Positions 40,729 to 52,523 are shown, numbered from the stretch's first letter. The stretch is DNA of 64,000 nucleotides from Aurifilum marmelostoma (GCA_027559495.1 JAMXSV010000026.1:1736001-1800000); one strand, 5' to 3'. Numbers and translations are program-made. Notes: a model not told the origin generated them from the sequence alone.

Positions 40729-42595
40729 ATGGCCTACAATAACACCGAAGACCATCTAAATAAACCACTACCTCCACCGCTGAGCGCCTCGCCTGCCCCC
40801 ATGTATGACGACAACCGCCAGCCTACCTTACCATATCGGCAGGATACCATGGGGAGCGCCTCGCAGTACTCCCAGCGGGGAAATACCCTTCGCTCGGCTT
40901 CACAATACCCACAACGACAGGATACATACGGGTCCTCCGTCCACACCCAGCCGACTGCTTATGGTGGCGCCTACGACGCACCAGCTCCCGCGCCGGCAGC
41001 ATCTATATACTCCGACCCGCCTTCATACACGACCCAACAGCATCTAGGGACCCAGCAGCCCCTCCAGAACGCGTCGCCACTCTCGAGCACATCTGCCAAT
41101 AACCCCTTCGAGACTCCATTCGACGATAGCTCGGCCGGAAGCCGACAGAACCTGGCCGGGGCCATTCCGTTGCAGGATCGTGCAAACAAAGACCCGATGG
41201 ACGACTCAGACCATGTCTACGAGGCACCCAAGAAGAGATCTAGGAAGCAGGGCGTGAGGTTCGGCGAGCTGGGCATGTTCGGCGCCTATGCAAACCGTAT
41301 CCCATGGGTCGTCTACATTTTCACCTTTGTGCAGATCTCGGTCTTCATTGGCGAGCTGGCCGACAATTGTAAGAGAACAGGCGCTTCCCCCAACAGAACA
41401 CCCAGCGCACATTGCACGTACAGCTAACCAGAGTTCCGGCATAGGGGCAAAGACGGGATCCCCGATCGAGATCCATCCTTCGTTCAACTATCTCCTTGGT
41501 CCCTCGCCATACGTCCTGATCAACTTCGGTGCCAGGTGGACACCATGTATGCACAACGTGGAGACCATCACGGATGCCACATACACACTGAACTGGCCTT
41601 GTCCAAATACTACCTCGTCCGATGCCTCTGACGAGGTCTGCACCCTCTCCGAGCTGTGTGGCTTTGGCGGCGTCCCGGAGCCAAAATACGACTCCTCTGC
41701 CAGCATGGACGACAAGCCTGAGCCCAACCAGTGGTGGCGATTCATCCTCCCCATGTTCATGCACGCCGGAATCATTCACATCGGTTTCAACATGCTTCTG
41801 CAGCTTACGATGGGAAAGGAGATCGAGAAATCTATCGGATCGCTTCGTTTCTTCCTGGTCTACGTATCTGCCGCCATCTTCGGCTTCGTCCTGGGTGGCA
41901 ACTACGCCTCTGCCACGAGTCCATCTACAGGAGCCTCCGGCGGCTTGTTTGGCATCATCGCACTCAACATGCTGGACCTGTTCTACTCGTGGGGAGACCG
42001 CATCTCTCCGGGCAAGGACCTCGCCTTCATCCTCCTCGACATGGTCATCTCCTTCGTCCTCGGGCTGTTGCCTGGTGTTGACAACTTCTCCCATATCGGC
42101 GGATTGGCCATGGGCCTCGCGATCGGGCTGTCGATCTTGCACTCGCCCAACGCGCTGCGGCGAAGGATCGGCGAGGACGACGCACCGTACACGACCATGA
42201 ACTCCGCCTTTGCACGGGATAAGCCCCCAGGATTTGTCAAGAACCCAGTCGGCTTCTTCAAGGGACGCAAGCCGCTGTGGTGGGCGTGGTGGTTCATCCG
42301 CGCTGGATTCCTGCTGCTGGCGTTTATCGGGTTCATCCTGCTTCTCAACAACTTTTATGTATATCACCAGACATGCAGCTGGTGCAAGTACCTCAGTTGC
42401 CTGGTGGGTCTTTCCGATGGTGCTCCCTCTATGCCTTTTTCGATGAACTCTCCACTAACTATTGTCACGTAGCCCGTCAAGAATTGGTGCGATAGCGGCT
42501 TCACATTTACGGACACGACAAACAGCACCAAGCGGGACATCTTTGAGACTGCGACGAAGGTTGTTTACAATATACCCAGGGAATTTTTTGCTTGA
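40729..42595 (+). CDS. Rhomboid-family intramembrane serine protease
   Basis: Exons 40729-41368, 41445-42403 and 42473-42595 (introns 76 and 69 nt) give 573 residues. The N-terminal about 190 residues are cytosolic-looking, Gln/Ser/Tyr-rich and end with a basic KKRSRKQGVRFGE. A membrane helix follows (IPWVVYIFTFVQISVFIGEL). A lumenal loop with several Cys leads to the rhomboid core: MFMHAGIIHIGFNM (the HxxxxxHxxxN element, about 318), the catalytic serine in TGASGGLFG (about 377) and the catalytic histidine in FSHIGGLAMG (about 429). A last helix and a short Cys-rich tail (CSWCKYLSCL plus NWC) complete it. The Ser/His dyad is intact, so it should cleave membrane helices of client proteins. 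Clients cannot be named. Confidence 0.9.
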
Positions 42596-44891
42596 GAAGA
42601 AGAAGGGGATCGAAACGATTGACCCTGCTGGATCGGGTACCAGGGTCATCATAACTGACTTCATGGCAACAACGAGTGGGCACAAATCGGAGAGCACCAT
42701 GCGGCGGCATTTGAACGTGATGAGTACGCACAGCGATGGAGTTTTCAGCAGTTGACTTGCTTGCAGCGAATGAAGTGCTGCTTATTGACATAAGCTTGGA
42801 AAAAAGGGAGATGGGTTCGATTCTGCGTACGAGCGACATGCGCAAGCAGGACGTGCCCAGCCGCCTCTTAATGACACGGAATAGCATTGGAGACCATGTC
42901 ACCGAAGCAAGATGCTCTCTGCAGAATGACAAGGTAATTTTAATATCACTCGTCGCCCCTCATTCCGAGGGCATGTGCGCCTTGTGGTCACACAATATAA
43001 CACTGTGAATACAAGATCATAAATATATACCCTCTATTGTGTTAACCAGGGTAAATAAACTTTTCCTAGAGGGATGTTTTACCCAGGGAGATGGCTCTCA
43101 TACCGAAGACCTGACATGGCCCTCGTCCCTGCATGAGTTACATTACAGCCCACACCAGATCCCGGACCAAATGCAGCTGACCGTAACGCGCACACGCACA
43201 GCAAAACGCCAGAGTCACATCAGACCAGGCAGTGCGGGGAATCGCGCTGATGTGATGAGCAACTTGCAGCTCGAGTTCCACGTTACCAGCGACCCCCTCC
43301 TGAATTCTCGGCGGGTCCTACCTGAGGTTTTTCTTCCTTGACATCTTCTTTTCAGACACCACTTTAGTGGTCAACGATGAATTGATGTCCATGCAGGCTT
43401 TGTTCATTGACATGTGTGTCTCTTATGAGGCGTCTTGAGAGGCCCTCTTCTGAGAGATGGTCAGTCGCGTGACCCATCGAACGACGTCCTTGACTGACCT
43501 TGCTGGTCGCTGAGCTCAGGGTCATTACCGCGGTAAGGAAGCCTTTTTCCTTATATACCTACTAATTCTTTTTCTCCCTCTGCATTTCCTCTCGACAAAG
43601 GAAAATAAAGAAAAGAAAAACATGATGATCAACACAATGATTGCATGGCTTAGCTGAGAGGGGGAGCCTTGACCGGCCCCTCTGCCTGATGCCAAACATT
43701 GTAACCCTGTCTGAAACTTTCTTCTTGCTCTTGCTATGTTATCTGTCTTGGGTTGGATCTGTGTCTGGAAGAGGAGAGCATGGTGTCTGACTCTGGGTTC
43801 TCGTGGCAGGTGCGGTTCGTTTTCCCGACGGTCTGATCTGTGATGCTGCTGGGCAGGTCTGGAGACGCCTGACTTTGGTCGGACTGCTCCGGTCTCCGCG
43901 GACATCACGAGCTTTTCTCCACCGATGCTTTCGATCCCTCGTTACCATATGTCCTTACAGAGCGACGACCAACAAGTCTTTGAAGAGTGTGGTCCCATGT
44001 CCTTTTTGGGGACCCCCGGGGGGGGGGGATAAAATGGTCCGCTGTCACCGAGCTTCGGCATGCTAGAAAAGAATGAGGTACTTTACGGAGGCAGACGACA
44101 ATCTGGCATGCTACTGGCGGTCACGAGCGCAGTCGTCCAAGCTGCCCACAGTAAGGTTCAGTAGCCTGAAAAGAAGTCATCGCGGAAATACGTGCAATAC
44201 ACCGAGACGGGGATAATCCTTCGGAATCAGAACCCGCGACCTGTCACATCTGACAGGTCCTAGGATTCAGACTGGCACGCAAGCAGAGATGTTGGCTTTT
44301 CCATCTAGGGCTGACGAGACTGCACGAGCGTCAATACTGGGTGGAATTTTTGAAGAGAGGATGTCTTTTGGTGGTCCGCTGTGCCGCAGACGTTGCGTAG
44401 GCCACCTAGTACTTACAGCATTTGCAGGCCTACTGTAAGACCGCGGCATAAGTGGGTTGCGTGTCGATTGACTCAATGAGTAATCCTTCAGCCCGTACCC
44501 AGAACCTCAGCTTGCGAGCTGATAAAGTAATTTCAGAAAATTGCAAAACCTACTGGATCACACCTTTCCTCTTCTTCTTCTTCTTCTTCTTGTCGATGAC
44601 AGGTTCCCCCCACAACTGTCAACAATATTATGATATTTGTGTCCTCGAGAGCAGAAACTGAGGTGCCCCCCCCCCCCGAGATCGCAGTGTGTCCACTGAA
44701 GCGCTCCCACGACCAGTGGCGGAACGACGATAATTCAGTCTTGAACAGCAGAACTCAATCGATCGGCCCAGCGATTCTGAGCCGGATCCGCATAGATCTC
44801 GCGTTGAGCCATCGCGTCATCAGAGATCAGCCATCAGTGGCGTCAGACGGAAGTCACACATCCCTTCCAAGTGGTCAAAGTGGGAGGCGTG
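42596..44891. other. Long intergenic region
   Basis: About 2.3 kb between rhomboid and the second C6 regulator, both on the plus strand. Includes a G run near 44020-44029, a nested inverted repeat at 44214-44268, (CTT)n at 44570-44592 and a C run near 44668-44678. No gene is supported. Confidence 0.55.
44214..44268. repeat. Nested inverted repeat, cloverleaf-like
   Basis: An outer AATCCT/AGGATT pair encloses a perfect 9-bp hairpin (GACCTGTCA, 4-nt loop, TGACAGGTC at 44238-44259). On the minus strand a GCGGG-TTCTGAT-TCCGA element sits between them like a degenerate T arm. Confidence 0.6.
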
Positions 44892-46897
44892 ATGGACGAT
44901 GTCACAATGGGTGACGGCTACCAAGGAGAGGCGCTTCCACAACCCGCGCGCCATGTAGGGCCTCGACTCTATCACAAGAAGTCGCGTATGGGCTGCTCGA
45001 GATGCAAGGCCAGGCGTGTCAAGGTAAGCTGGTCGGTCAGCTGCGACGCTGCTCCTCGATGCTACCACACACCAACCAACAACACCTCTTGTCTCTCTCC
45101 AGTGTCGGCGGCTTGTGTAACGCCACACACAGGTCAGGCCGTGTTTCTGTCTGGCTACTTACTTGGTGGTCAACCCTCTGTCTGCATGGGAAAACAAGCT
45201 TTGCTGACATGCTGGGTTATTGATGCCAGTGCGACGAAGCAAAGCCCGTCTGTGGTGGTTGCAGTCGCCACCAGGTGGAATGTATCTATCCACCCAATCC
45301 AGCCACCAACAACCCAAGCTCCCTTCCTCGCGGTGCTGCTTCCGAACCAAGACGAGTTCAACCAGCTGAGGCGCACGTTCCGGGGGGTGGCGGCGGCGGT
45401 GGTGGTAGCAGCATCGATTTCTGGGTTACACACCATGACTCGTTGTCCTCCATTCCCAGCGAGCAGGATCACTCGCCTTACCCAGCAGCAGCAGCAGCAG
45501 CAGCAGCAATGACGGGCTTGATAAACGACCGCAGCGTCGATCCTTGGACTCGTGCCTCGTCGACCACGCCGGTGAACAACTTCCTGCGCGTTTCACATGA
45601 GCAGGGTGCGCTCTCCCCGTCACGGACGCCGGCGTACTCCTCAACTTCCAGCCTGCATTCACACTCCGTTCCCTCATCGTCACCGCAGCCCGCCTGGGAC
45701 GAACACTCGCCGTCGAGCGGCCAGCATGGGTACTCTCACAGGGCACAGTCTGTAGCAAGCAACGCCTCCTCGTCGCACACGGGAGGTAGCAGCAGCAGCG
45801 CCGTGCACGAGGCCAGCGACTACCTGTCGTCGCTGACGGACCCGGACATCTTGGAGATCCCAGAGTCCAGAGAGCGGCGCATGTGGGAGCTGAGGCTCAT
45901 GCACAACTACGTGTCGAACCAGGCACAGCAGTTTGCCAAGGCCAAGGCTGCCTCGTTCCACGGAGAGCAGCCCCCTCCGGGCGTGACCTTGACGGACGAG
46001 GACCTGGATCCCAAGAACACCAACGGCAGCAACCCCTTTGGCCAGTTTGTATGGGGCCGAGACATGCCGCGCCTGGCCTTCGAGAACGACTCCATCTTGT
46101 ACAACATGCTGGCGAGCAGCGCCCTCGAGATGTGGACGCGGACGACCGATCCGCACGAGAGAGACCAGCTCCGCCTGCTCCAGCAGAAATACACAGGCAT
46201 GGCCCTCCGGCAGCAGCGCCTCGCGGTGGGGAACCTCAATAAGGACAACGCGGACATGGTCTGCATGGCCGCCCTGACCATCCTGCTGAACTCGTTTGCA
46301 TTCGTGCAGACCCTCGACGTGACTCCCTGGCAGCCCCCGATCGACTGGCTCCGGATGGGCAAGGGTGCCGGGGCGGTGCTGACCATCGCGACCGGCTACA
46401 TCGGCGCCAGCGGTAACGAGCGCATCACGCGCTTCGTACAGAGCGGTCCCAAGATGGACCCGGCCCGCGTCTTTGCGCCCGAAAACCGCACGCACCTGAG
46501 CTGGCTGCTGGAGAACGACCGCGGGTCGACCACCAACGTCGGCGACTTCGAGCTCGAGACCAGCAAGATCCCTCTCGAGATCTACAACAGGGTGCTGAGC
46601 TATATCGGGTCGGTGCAGAAGGGCATCGCCGACAAGGAGCCCATCTTCATGGTCTGCCGCCGGCTGATAGCCTTTGCCATGTACTGCCCCGAGCTGTACC
46701 ATGAACTCCTTGCCCAGAGGCGGCCCAGGGCCCTGATCGCGCTGGCGCACTTCTTCAAGCTGTGGATACCGTATGATGACCTGTGGCTGATAGGCAAGGC
46801 GGGCGAGAACCAGGTTCGGGGTATCTACGAGACGCTGCCGCCCGAGTGGAAGCACAAGGTAGAGCCCATCTTTGACGAGTATAAACTGGAGCGGTGA
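44892..46897 (+). CDS. Zn2Cys6 fungal transcription factor
   Basis: Exons 44892-45023 and 45230-46897 give 599 residues. The zinc cluster spans the intron: C35-x2-C38-x6-C45-x6-C52-x2-C55-x6-C62, with exon 1 ending CKARRVK and exon 2 starting CDEAKPVC. The middle (about 65-250) is Ser/Gly/Ala-rich. From about 255 a helical regulatory domain (WELRLMHNYVSNQAQQFAKA, then FGQFVWGRDMPRLAFEND and ALEMWTRTTDPHERDQLRLL) matches the fungal_trans_2 type found with sterol-regulator-like C6 proteins. The 206-nt intron is long for this window and can also be read as two normal introns around a 30-nt exon with a stop (see findings). DNA targets are unknown. Confidence 0.88.
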
Positions 46898-47348
46898 GGC
46901 GCAATGGCTAGGTCTGTTGTGCTTGGTGTAAAGTCGTAGCAGAAGACCACCAGACTTGAAGAAGTATGAACGTCTGCCCCTCTCGGGCCTCCAACGTGCT
47001 GCCTTTGCATGAATGCCGTATCAAGCCCAGAGTGACACACAAAGTCTGTAGTGGAAGAGTCTCATCTATACCCTCCCGGACAGTGCAGATCCCCAAGCTC
47101 TCACAGACAGATCATGAAGACACTGCCTCTCGAAGCGGCTTGTTCCTATCAGGCGATAGCATGTCGACATCACAACCTGACCCAACCATTTCGATGCCAA
47201 CAATGGGCCGCTCTCAGCCGCCACGGTGGCCTCGCCAAGTATGCATCCAGCCTCTTGACAATCCCCATAGACTTATAGACGACTCCAAGATGCCCTCCTG
47301 CAAGTTCACAGCGCTATGGCTCCTGGAGACTGCAACCTCGCACCTCAC
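46898..47348. other. Convergent intergenic region
   Basis: 3' regions of the second C6 regulator (+) and the CENP-S gene (-). No gene is seen. Confidence 0.6.
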
Positions 47349-47921
47349 TCATCGCCTCGCGCGGCCCTTGCCCTTGCCCCTGCCGGCCTTTGCTGCATGC
47401 AGCTCATCCACAAAATCCTTGATGATACTGTGCAGGTCTGCGTTCCGCCTCGCCAGCAGCAACACGTCGTCGGTCTGAACAGTTGTCCGGCCCGCATGAC
47501 GACTGAAGCTTTCCAAGTCCTGAGCCACGTTTTCTGTAGAATTAATGGTGTTGCCACGCACATATTAATTAGGTGTCGAATTTCTCATTCTATGGTAAGG
47601 TAGGTAGGTAGGTAGGGTGGAGGGGGGAGGGGGGGAGAGGGTGGCGATGACGGATTGTTTTTGGGCCGAACGTACCGATTTGGGTCCAGACCATCTCGGT
47701 GAGAGCTCCAATGAACTGGGGCGTGGCGTTCCTGTTCCGCCTCATGGAATCCTCGTCTACCATCTTGCCTACCGCGAACCATAAGGCTGCTTTGAGACGC
47801 TGGCGTGGCGTGCACTGGTTAGCAGACGCGTTCGAGGATGTGGAGGAGAGATGGGGTTCATGTTGATGATGTTTGACATTACCTCGCGGATGTCGTCCTC
47901 TTCTCCCATCTGCTCAGCCAT
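47349..47921 (-). CDS. MHF1: CENP-S / Mhf1 histone-fold protein
   Basis: A small three-exon gene: 47921-47883, 47799-47676 and 47533-47349 (phases 0 and 1), 115 residues. It starts MAEQMGEEDDIRE. Exon 2 holds RLKAALWFAVGKMVDEDS and FIGALTEMVW; exon 3 holds ENVAQDLESFSRHAGRTTV, then DDVLLLARRNADLHSII. Together these form the histone fold of the CENP-S/Mhf1 family. The tail is basic (GRGKGKGRARR). Mhf1 pairs with CENP-X/Mhf2, acts with FANCM/Fml1-type helicases in fork repair and joins the CENP-T complex at kinetochores. An alternative acceptor 15 nt upstream would add five residues (CTPRQ) before RLKAALW. The promoter is shared with PGA2 in divergent orientation. Confidence 0.88.
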
Positions 47922-48693
47922 GACGACTGCAGGTTCTCAGGATCGATGCAGCCGATGATATAATCAAGTCCCTTTTTGTGTGAAAGGAGAGAAGTAAAGC
48001 TTCGTAAACAAAACAAAAGGTCTGCGGTGGCCAAAGACGTGCACAGCGAGAGGAGAGAAAGACGCGACTTTCCCAGTTGAGCCGTGTTAGCAGCGCATGA
48101 GCGAATCACGTCCAGGCGGTTTCGTCCTGGCTCGAGCCCGCTGTGGGGGACCCCTGAAGCTGAGCCTCTAGCGTGCAGAGCCGCCAAAATGAGGCGCGCC
48201 GGGGGCCCCGGATTGGGAATTCACCATGCACGTTCCACTAGAGATGCGCTAAGGCGACCTGTCAAATACAGTAATACTAGAGCAGGAGAAAAGAAAAGAG
48301 AAAAAAATAGGTTAATGCGCACGCTCATGTCGCCGCCGACCTTCAACGCAATCCACCTCTCTCCCCCCCCCCCCTTAGCAGGCCAAAATTCCCTCAACCT
48401 GCTCCGGCTTTCTCCTTTCTTCCGTCCCTTGCGCATTTCTCAGGCATAAAAAACGTTTATATACGAGCAGATCCCCCTCGAACCTGACTGGCAAATCGCT
48501 CATTCCTGGGTTTCCCATCACCACCTTACCGAAGCGTCCCAAAAACCCACCCACCTCTCTTCCTCCACCACGACCTGCTATCCCACCAACCCACCCACCT
48601 CTTTCTCTCGCCCTCCTCTTTCTTGGGCCCTTCTCGCGCCGTCGACACACACCCCTCCCCCGCGACACCCAGAACCCCGCAGCCCCCCCAACC
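47922..48693. other. Divergent promoter shared by MHF1 and PGA2
   Basis: About 770 nt with a C run near 48364-48374. The 200 nt before the PGA2 ATG are pyrimidine-rich, as in a fungal transcription start region. No other gene is seen. Confidence 0.6.
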
Positions 48694-49179
48694 ATGGCCG
48701 ACCTCGTCAGGTTAATAGGCATAGGCGCCCAGCGCTTCGCGACCAACACGCGCGCCTCGCTCGAGGGCATGTCGCCCGAGAAGTGGATCCGCCTGGTCAT
48801 CGTCGTCGGCACGTACATGCTCATCCGGCCGTACCTGCTCAAGCTCGGCGGCAAGCAGCAGATGAAGCAGCACGAGAAGGAGGCCGAGGAGGCCGAGGCG
48901 GCCGCCAGGGATAAGGCCAAGATGACGCCCAACGAGCTGCGGGGCCACAAGATCGCCGAGGTGCCCGAGGACAGCGAGGACGAGGACGACGGGGAGGCGG
49001 CGGCGGCGGCGGGCGCGGGTGGTGGTGCCGGCCAGTCGACCTCGGCGGAGTGGGGCAAGAAGGCGCGGAGGAGGCAGCGGACTATGATCAAGAAGATCCT
49101 GGAGGCGGAGGAGAAGAGGTTACAGGATCTTCAGGATGATGACGAGGATAAGGATATCCAGGAGTTCCTGACCGACTGA
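48694..49179 (+). CDS. PGA2: Pga2-like protein-trafficking factor
   Basis: Intronless, 161 residues, ATG in AACCATGGCC. A single membrane helix lies at about 31-50 (KWIRLVIVVGTYMLIRPYLLKL), followed by a charged region with LRGHKIAEVPEDSEDED, a Gly/Ala linker and a coiled-coil-like basic/acidic tail (RRRQRTMIKKILEAEEKRLQDL). Length, the single N-terminal helix and the helix-proximal YMLIRPYLLKLGG fit the Pga2 family. In yeast Pga2 is an essential ER/nuclear-envelope protein required for processing of Gas1 and alkaline phosphatase. The biochemical role is not known. Confidence 0.85.
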   Translation: MADLVRLIGIGAQRFATNTRASLEGMSPEKWIRLVIVVGTYMLIRPYLLKLGGKQQMKQHEKEAEEAEAAARDKAKMTPNELRGHKIAEVPEDSEDEDDGEAAAAAGAGGGAGQSTSAEWGKKARRRQRTMIKKILEAEEKRLQDLQDDDEDKDIQEFLTD

Positions 49180-49984
49180 GGCGGGGCAGTGCTGCGCGCG
49201 GGGGAGGAAATACATCGAAAGAAATCAAGTCTGAACCTTTTTGGGACGGTCAGGCGGAACCAAGGACAATTGTCACGCTGAATAGTGGCATGGGGAGGGG
49301 GGGGGGACGCATGTCACTGATCGGGAGACTGGCAGCAAATCGGTCTTCTGAAAAATGCGCAGTTTAATTGCAAAAAAAAACTATTCAGTCTGTCTCAGCC
49401 CGTGCTTCTCGCCCGTTGGAGTACAGATCTGTTCCCAAAAAATAATGAGAAGAAAAAAAAATATCCAGTCTGGTATCTTCTCGTAACTGCTGCTGCTACC
49501 GCCAGTACTCGTCAGGGCAGAGGGGAAAAAAGAAAAAGAAACAAAGTAAAGACAGGTCAAGCCTTGTGGACAACCCTCTGACCTAAACACCACTGACAGC
49601 ATTAGCAGTGGACAATACCTAGGTATTCTTCAATTAATTTTTTTTTTTTTTTTTTTCCCCATAGCAATGCAGGACGAAACCTTACTTACTCTTCACTGCT
49701 GGTTGCACCCCATCGAACTGCCATGCAGAAAGAGGGACTCAATGGTGGCACACTGACAGGGCTGACTGCTCGAGTCTTGCACGATATTCGACCCCGAAAG
49801 CGAATGGCCAACGTGTCCTAAGCCCGCGGGCGAGATCTGTCTGCCATCGCTCAAGCCCAGCACCCCGGTCTCGAGATGGGTCTTGGGAAACAGGAAAAGA
49901 TTGTCAACTTGGCTTTTTTTTCCTCCTCCCTCGCCCTTTATCAGCTAGTGAGCCATGGATCCCCGAACAGCAAACCCCAAACAC
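49180..49984. other. Convergent intergenic region
   Basis: 3' regions of PGA2 (+) and the small membrane protein (-). It has a G run near 49297-49305 and poly-T near 49638-49657. No gene is seen. Confidence 0.55.
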
Positions 49985-50179
49985 TCACCCGTGTCTCTTA
50001 TTGCGGCGGCGGTAGAAGTTGACGGCCGCCTTGATGATACCGAAGACGCCGAATACAATCTGCACAAGTGTGTTCAGGTCCATGGCCCAGGGGCTCTCGT
50101 TGCTCGAGGCCTGGGCCATGGTGGCTGTTGCGTTTAGGGGCGTGGACCAAGTTGTGTTCACGTAGGGGATCGGAGACAT
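49985..50179 (-). CDS. Small one-helix membrane protein, hypothetical
   Basis: Starting at the ATG of MSPIPYVNTTWS, 64 residues. Two possible N-glycosylation sequons (NTT, NAT) and NES lie in the N-terminal half; one hydrophobic helix follows (LVQIVFGVFGIIKAAVNFY) and a very basic end (RRRNKRHG). The topology suggests an outside N-terminus and an inside basic tail. The stop overlaps a good donor (GGGTGAGTG), so the last codons may instead run into an intron and a further exon. I do not recognise a family. Small proteins of this shape are common but poorly studied in filamentous ascomycetes. Confidence 0.4.
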   Translation of the reverse strand: MSPIPYVNTTWSTPLNATATMAQASSNESPWAMDLNTLVQIVFGVFGIIKAAVNFYRRRNKRHG

Positions 50180-52523
50180 TGTGTGAGATGGGAATCGTAC
50201 TTTGATAGGGAACAAATATCTCAGTAATCAAGGGGGGATATCACGGTGCACTTGAGATTGTGCGTGTGGGTCTTGGTGCACCTGTGTCCAGGTGGCAGAG
50301 AATGGTCGTGTGTAGGTGCGGTTGCCTCTCACTTAGAAGATGCCAGTCGCATGAGGAGAATGGTATCCTCTCACCAGTCCCGTATGAACACGAATACAGA
50401 ACGGTGAGATGGGAAAGGGAAAGTGGAACGTTCTTTGGCCTGGTATTTATATTTGGAGCCACCGTCGGTGCAGCACCGCTGAGGTATTGCCATTCCACAT
50501 CCTCAAGGCTCCAGGGCAACACAGAAGACCATACCAGGCCATCACCTGTCCTTGGACAAGCTGCCCCCGTTGGGGAACCTTGAAAGGCCCCCAGATGATG
50601 GAGTTCGAAGGAAAATGGGGGGGGGGTGGGTTGGGGGATACCTTCTTTAAGCTAACCCGGCCATGACCAGAATCTAACAAATCTGCTGGCAGCATTCATC
50701 AGACATTTGACAATCCCAAGGTCAACCCCAGGTGACTCTGCTTGCTGCAATCGTGCACAAACATGCAGCGAAATGTCATACAGCCTTGATATACAAGCGG
50801 GGCAGTGCCACCAGGTTGGACAGAATAAGGTCTGCCGCCTTACTTTCGAGGGTCGATGTACACCTGTTCCTATGGGATGTCTATTTGTTTTCAAGTGGAT
50901 ATGATACTCGAGAGTGGAGGATAGGCCCGGAGGTTCCTCGAACAACCGAGAGCGATGCGAAAACAAACAGATTGAATGAAGTGAATATGCAGTAAGCCTT
51001 CCCTTTCCTAGTTGAGAGGTAATTAAATATATGACCCTCAACCGATATTTGAATCATCTCATCTCAACTTGTCCGTATATGGTAATATACACAGATGGAG
51101 AGGTCCAACAACTTCATTCTCCAGTTCCAGCAGAGGGCTGAACGGGACTTGGTGGCTTTGACAACACAAATCTGCGCTCAAAGTGCAACATGCAATGAAT
51201 TCTGAACCACTTGAGCTGCTAGCATGACCTAGAACACCGGACAAGAGGACCTTTGTGTCCGCCACACATTGCCCAAAGCTGCCATAACCAGGGGAAATGA
51301 CCATCGTTGGGCAGCAATGCAACAGTGACACCGTGTACCAGCAGCGCGCCTGCTGCATGTGACTGTCACGCAAGACTGGGCATAAGTACCAGTGTCTGGG
51401 ACCATCATCCCATTTCGTATGAGAATCCACACCAAAGATGGATATCGTATGTGGTCACTTTACTGTTTTGTCAACAGAAGGGCGTGGAAATTTCCTTCAG
51501 GCCTCCGGCACTGGACAGTTCCTGAATGTTTGCTTGTACAGAATTAGTCGACGCACATACACACTACACCGAGAATCTGTCTTGCCTGGATACTGTCCAG
51601 AACCTTCCCACTTGCATCTCCTGCTCCTTTTGCCTGTGGCTGGGTGGTTATTTTTGGGCTCATGTCACACACCCCCAACCCACATGACGACTCGACGCAA
51701 TCAAAAGCAGATGGCAGGAGGAAGACTGAGCAGAGGCACCTACAACAAACCAAGAGCCAGGACATACACAATGCATCTCCGAATTCAGGACTGTGAATAG
51801 AAAGTAGCAACTTATTGGGGACTTTCATTAGCTCTACTGGCTTCTTGAACCGTCATCAAGTCTAGAAGTTGTCTCCTCGGTGTTGTATCATATACGAGCT
51901 CTGCTGCTGGGCAACACTACAAAACAAGAATCAAAATGGCGCCCTCAATGCTGCAAAATTGAAGTGCTCTACCATGCTGTGGCTCCAGAGTTGGGTCCTG
52001 TTTAGACAGGAGCATCCACTGAAAGCTCTCGCTCCAATGAACAGCTCATGAGACGATGAATATCAAGCCCAGACTGCAAGACAACCCGTGGACATGCTCA
52101 TAGTGAATACCAAACGCCATACAAACTCAAGAGCAAGCATTATTTCATTTCTCTTCGTTCCTGCATGGCCCCTAGATCCCTTCAACTTTGTTGTCGACTT
52201 GCTAGTAATATGCAATTTTCCTCCACACCAAACCTTCTCTTGTCTTGTGATGATGATCATGTCCTCATATCCCGTGTCATCAGAATTGTAGCCAAACTGA
52301 CATTTTGCAAATAGCTTGCCCCACAACACCGGTAACGTATCAAATTCCTCGAATATATGCGCCTGGGCGCCTTTTCCCTGCTCCTCCAAGCCCTCTCTTT
52401 TGCCTCCAGTGATCCGAAAACTTCGTACCCTAACCATACCCATATCTGGCTTGTACAACCCCATTTACCATCATTATTGACTCCCTATCCCATCAAGAGA
52501 CGCTCTTCAATCCACTTGCATCA
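50180..52523. other. Long intergenic region
   Basis: About 2.3 kb between the small membrane protein (its upstream side) and the 3' end of the Ser/Arg-Cys gene. Base composition is closer to even than in the coding DNA and open frames are short. A G run lies near 50618-50630. No gene is supported. Confidence 0.5.

Noticed and set aside
41345..42367. 340-codon open frame antisense to rhomboid
   Set aside because: Shadow frame; the sense strand carries the intact catalytic dyad.
42815..42835. tRNA B-box-like GGTTCGATTCTG
   Set aside because: No A box, acceptor stem or T-stem pairing around it.
45680..46855. 391-codon open frame antisense to the second C6 regulator
   Set aside because: Shadow of the sense gene; His/Val/Arg-rich with no motif.
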